Assembly (NCBI GenBank): GCA_049657775.1
Contig: JBASNZ010000082.1
Span: forward strand, 1-23,044
Reading direction: 5' to 3'
DNA length: 23,044 nucleotides
Source of the DNA: JBASNZ01 sp049657775
GTDB lineage: Bacteria; Actinomycetota; Coriobacteriia; Anaerosomatales; Anaerosomataceae
Part shown: positions 20,524-23,044 of the stretch, piece by piece
How positions within the stretch are numbered: position 1 is the stretch's first letter
How the letters are laid out: every line of letters starts with the position of its first letter
The notes under the pieces: generated by a model
What the model was told of the DNA's origin: nothing
Databases searched by the model: none
Seen by the model: the letters and a program-made list of their open reading frames with translations, nothing else
Program-made: the position numbers and the translations under genes

Positions 20524-21399
20524 TCAGTCTTGCTCGTTGAGCACCGAGCGGACGTAGCGATAGTAGTCCGATGATGTGCCGTCCAAGACCCTCTCAAGGC
20601 CGTCTGCGTCGATGAAGCCCATGCGGTAGGCGACTTCTTCAAGACAGGCCACTTTGAGGCCCTGCCGCTTCTCGATCGTTTGTACGAACGCAGCGGCTTC
20701 GATGAGCGAGTCAGGCGTACCGGTATCAAGCCACGCCATGCCGCGGTTCATGACCTTGACTTTGAGACTACCGTCGGCCAGGTACAGGTTGTTGAGCGTG
20801 GTGATCTCGAGTTCTCCGCGTGCCGACGGTGTCACCTGCTTGGCCATCTCGCAGACGCGAGCGTCGTAGAAGTAAAGCCCTGTGACCGCGAAGTCCGACT
20901 TGGGCCTCTCAGGTTTCTCCTCGATGGAGATCGCCCGGCCCTGCGCGTCGAACTCCACAACGCCGTAGCGCCGGGGATCCAGGACCTTGTAGCCGAAGAC
21001 GACGGCGCCGCCCGCCTGGGCGCTGTCGCACGCATCGCGCAGCATGGCCGAGAGACCGGTGCCGTAAAAGATGTTGTCTCCGAGAACGAGGCACGCCGCG
21101 TCACCCGCCAGGAACTCCTCGCCGATGAGGAAGGCTTGCGCGAGCCCTTCGGGGCGTGGCTGCTCGGCGTAGGTGATCAAGATCCCCCACTGCGAGCCGT
21201 CGCCAAGAAGGCGCTGGAAGGCGGGCAGGTCGGTGGGGGTGCTGATGACCAGCACTTCGCGGATGCCGGCGAGCATCAGGACCGAGAGCGGGTAGTAGAC
21301 CATGGGCTTGTCGTACACGGGAAGCAGCTGCTTGGACATGCCCAGCGTGATCGGGTGGAGCCGCGTGCCCGAACCTCCGGCAAGAACGATGCCTTTCAC
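20524..21399 (-). CDS. rfbA: Glucose-1-phosphate thymidylyltransferase
   Basis: 291 residues from GTG 21397-21399 (AGGGAG upstream); the frame is open 55 codons further but that part is not conserved. First step of dTDP-rhamnose synthesis: dTTP plus glucose-1-phosphate gives dTDP-glucose. The signature LAGGSGTRLHPITLGMSKQL is at residues 6-25, with GDN (107-109), EEKPERPKSDFAVTGLYFYD (160-179), and LEITTLNN plus WLDTGTPDSL near the C-terminus. It lies between the GT2 gene and the inserted mqsRA pair; rfbC, rfbB and rfbD follow beyond it. Confidence 0.95.
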   Translation of the reverse strand: MKGIVLAGGSGTRLHPITLGMSKQLLPVYDKPMVYYPLSVLMLAGIREVLVISTPTDLPAFQRLLGDGSQWGILITYAEQPRPEGLAQAFLIGEEFLAGDAACLVLGDNIFYGTGLSAMLRDACDSAQAGGAVVFGYKVLDPRRYGVVEFDAQGRAISIEEKPERPKSDFAVTGLYFYDARVCEMAKQVTPSARGELEITTLNNLYLADGSLKVKVMNRGMAWLDTGTPDSLIEAAAFVQTIEKRQGLKVACLEEVAYRMGFIDADGLERVLDGTSSDYYRYVRSVLNEQD

Positions 21400-21457
21400 C
21401 CAGGACTCCCTACGCGCGAGAACCGACTGGAACAGCGTAGCAGAATCAGGAATCTTC

Positions 21458-22261
21458 TTACCCGGCCTCGTGCAGCCCCTGGAACAGTCGCTTGTTCCAT
21501 CGCAGGATGTATTTGAGCTGGTTGTCGTCAAAGTGCTGCCGAGGATCCTCCGGCGTTCCTGCAAGTGCCGTCGTGGTTCCGCGCTCCTTGTTAATCAGCA
21601 CTGAGGCGGGCTGATAGATAACCTTGTAGCCGAAGTCCCTGACTTTCAGGTTGAAGTCGACGTCCTCGTAGTACGCACCCGCAAACCCCGTGTCCATACC
21701 CCGTGCGCGACGCCATACGCTCTTGCTCGTTAGCATGCAGGCAGCGGTGACGGCGGGCACTTCCTCGAGCACGTTGGCCTCTGGCGTGTCGGAAGGCATG
21801 CCGCGAAGCCGGTGATCCGCGGAAAAGTGCGGCAACAGCCCCGGGCGGTACACGAACACGATCCCCGCATGCTGGATGGTCATGTCCGGGTAGAGCAATT
21901 TCGACCCTACAGCGCCCACCTTCGTATCGACGACCTCACGAAGCGCGTCAAGCCAACCGGGGAGCGGCTCGGTGTCGTTGTTGAGGAGGCAAATGAGTTC
22001 GTGCGACGCGATCTGCACGCCCTGGTTGCAGCCCCCGGCAAACCCCGCGTTCTTCGAGTTGTACTTCACGCGGACGTTGCCGTGTGTCCGCGCCAGTTCC
22101 TGCAGGTACTCTACGGTGCCGTCCGAGGAAGCGTTGTCGACGACCACGAGTTCGAAGTCGCTGGTGTTCTCAAAGAGTCGATCGAAGCATGCTCGCGTCA
22201 AGGCGAGACCGTTGTACGTAAGAACGATGATCGATACAGGCTTGGTCGTGTCCGCGGTCAT
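21458..22261 (-). CDS. Family 2 glycosyltransferase
   Basis: 267 residues. GT-A fold: VSIIVLTYNG at the start, VDNASSDGT (41-49), NAGFAGGCNQG (71-81), and the metal-binding LNNDTE (93-98). The C-terminal YYEDVDF (197-203) supplies the catalytic acidic pair seen in rhamnosyltransferase-type GT2 proteins. These enzymes move a sugar from a nucleotide donor to a growing glycan on the inner side of the membrane. ATG 22259-22261 overlaps the upstream GT4 stop (ATGA). Next to rfbA, so dTDP-rhamnose is a likely donor, though this is inferred from position. Confidence 0.88.
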   Translation of the reverse strand: MTADTTKPVSIIVLTYNGLALTRACFDRLFENTSDFELVVVDNASSDGTVEYLQELARTHGNVRVKYNSKNAGFAGGCNQGVQIASHELICLLNNDTEPLPGWLDALREVVDTKVGAVGSKLLYPDMTIQHAGIVFVYRPGLLPHFSADHRLRGMPSDTPEANVLEEVPAVTAACMLTSKSVWRRARGMDTGFAGAYYEDVDFNLKVRDFGYKVIYQPASVLINKERGTTTALAGTPEDPRQHFDDNQLKYILRWNKRLFQGLHEAG

Positions 22262-23044
22262 CTCCTGGACCTTCCCGCCCAGAGCGCGGAGCCTGCATCA
22301 AGGGCCTGCTGCTTGATCTGGTCGAAGACCGGTCCCCGCCAGTACCTGCGAACACGCTCCTCCATATCGGCCCTGGCCTGTTGACCGAGTCGCGTCCGGA
22401 GCCGCGCGTCACGAGCCAGACGCGCCATGTGCTCCGCAGCCTCATCGACCGACGGATCGGCCCAGAACGCCTCACCTGTAAGCGTCTCGGGATTGTATGC
22501 CGTGTGCGTGGGTGCGACCGGAATGAGTTCGTAGCCAACCAGACACGAGTTGTACTCGGTACTGAAGTCCATGTTCCCGGACCACGCCGTGCAGATCACC
22601 GGCTTTCCGTACGTCATCGCTTCCATCAGGTTGAGACCAAGGCCCTCGCTACGATGCAGCGACACGAGCACATCGCACGACGCGTGCAGCGCCAACACAT
22701 CCTCGTACGGAAGTAGCTCGTCGATGAGGATCAGGTGGGACGTCTCTGCGGCAACGGCATGAATCAGCGCGAGTTCGTTTGGGTACTGGGTCCGCGCCAA
22801 AGCGGACGCGCTGATCTTGATGACAAGGTACTCATTCTCCGGATCGGGGAACGCGCGCCGGAAGGCCTCAACGACGGCCAACGGGTTCTTGCGCATGATG
22901 TCGCTGTGCAGGTCAAAGACATTGAGAAACACGACGGCGTCCTGGGGAACTCCCCACTTGGCGCGCTTGGGGGCGACATCCGTTGGCACGAGCGTCGCCT
23001 GGGGGTACGGGATACATAAGGCTTCAGGGAACGCCGACTGGATC
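22258..23044 (-). CDS. Family 4 glycosyltransferase, 5' end outside the window
   Basis: 262 codons are visible; the frame is open to the right edge, so the start is missing. This is the C-terminal half of a GT-B enzyme: FLNVFDLHSDIMRKNPLAVVEAF (donor-domain start), YLVIKISA, LILIDELLPYEDVLALHASCDVLVSLHRSEGLGLNLMEAM, with the E-x7-E-type motif (SEGLGLNLMEAM) typical of GT4, then GKPVICTAWSGNMDF. It probably adds a sugar to the same surface polymer. It shares a 4-base overlap with the GT2 gene. Confidence 0.88.
   Translation of the reverse strand, partial: IQSAFPEALCIPYPQATLVPTDVAPKRAKWGVPQDAVVFLNVFDLHSDIMRKNPLAVVEAFRRAFPDPENEYLVIKISASALARTQYPNELALIHAVAAETSHLILIDELLPYEDVLALHASCDVLVSLHRSEGLGLNLMEAMTYGKPVICTAWSGNMDFSTEYNSCLVGYELIPVAPTHTAYNPETLTGEAFWADPSVDEAAEHMARLARDARLRTRLGQQARADMEERVRRYWRGPVFDQIKQQALDAGSALWAGRSRR

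Overview
The window looks like chromosomal DNA from a high-GC actinobacterium. The best fit is a member of the Coriobacteriia or a related anaerobic lineage, but this is inference. It rests on strong G/C preference at third codon positions, tight ATGA-type gene overlaps, and a surface protein with three CWB2 cell-wall-binding repeats. No phage, transposase or CRISPR genes are visible.

Layout. (1) 1-2500: the start of an unidentified gene at the left edge, a tRNA-Val(CAC) with promoter and terminator, and a large secreted PPC/CWB2 surface protein. (2) 2576-4637: galE and wecB (UDP-sugar epimerases), on the minus strand. (3) 4709-5293: a MazE/MazF toxin-antitoxin pair. (4) 5551-7475, plus strand: a small exported or membrane-anchored Pro/Thr-rich octapeptide-repeat protein. 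A 13-bp hairpin separates it from an unusual ECF sigma factor fused to a zinc-finger anti-sigma-like segment, one membrane helix and a His/Thr/Ser-rich tail. (5) 7528-14130, minus strand: one tightly packed operon read as lipoprotein binding protein, ABC ATPase, permease, phosphotriesterase-like hydrolase, glutamine-amidotransferase-like protein, nucleoside hydrolase and ribokinase. A block of four 33-bp tandem repeats lies between the first two genes. (6) 14318-16431, plus strand: a divergent LacI-family regulator that overlaps an M20 metallohydrolase gene. A perfect 16-bp LacI-type operator sits at the predicted start of the operon. (7) 16456-23044, minus strand: a dTDP-rhamnose and surface-glycan locus (GT4, GT2, rfbA, rfbC, rfbB, rfbD). 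It is interrupted by an MqsR/MqsA toxin-antitoxin pair and ends in an HTH-protein cassette flanked by 48-bp direct repeats.

How the parts work together. galE, wecB, rfbABCD and the two glycosyltransferases supply and use activated sugars for a rhamnose-containing cell-envelope polymer. The CWB2 protein is likely anchored to the same wall. The central operon looks like a LacI-controlled uptake and breakdown route for a ribonucleoside-like compound: import, action by one or two unusual hydrolases, release of ribose by the nucleoside hydrolase, then phosphorylation by ribokinase. The PTE-like, amidotransferase-like and M20 enzymes are not explained by ordinary nucleoside salvage, so the true substrate may be a modified nucleoside.

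The items most worth a second look are the sigma/anti-sigma/membrane fusion with its repeat-protein partner, the direct-repeat-flanked HTH cassette at the M20/rfbD junction, the undefined nucleoside-type catabolic operon, and the 33-bp repeat block inside that operon.
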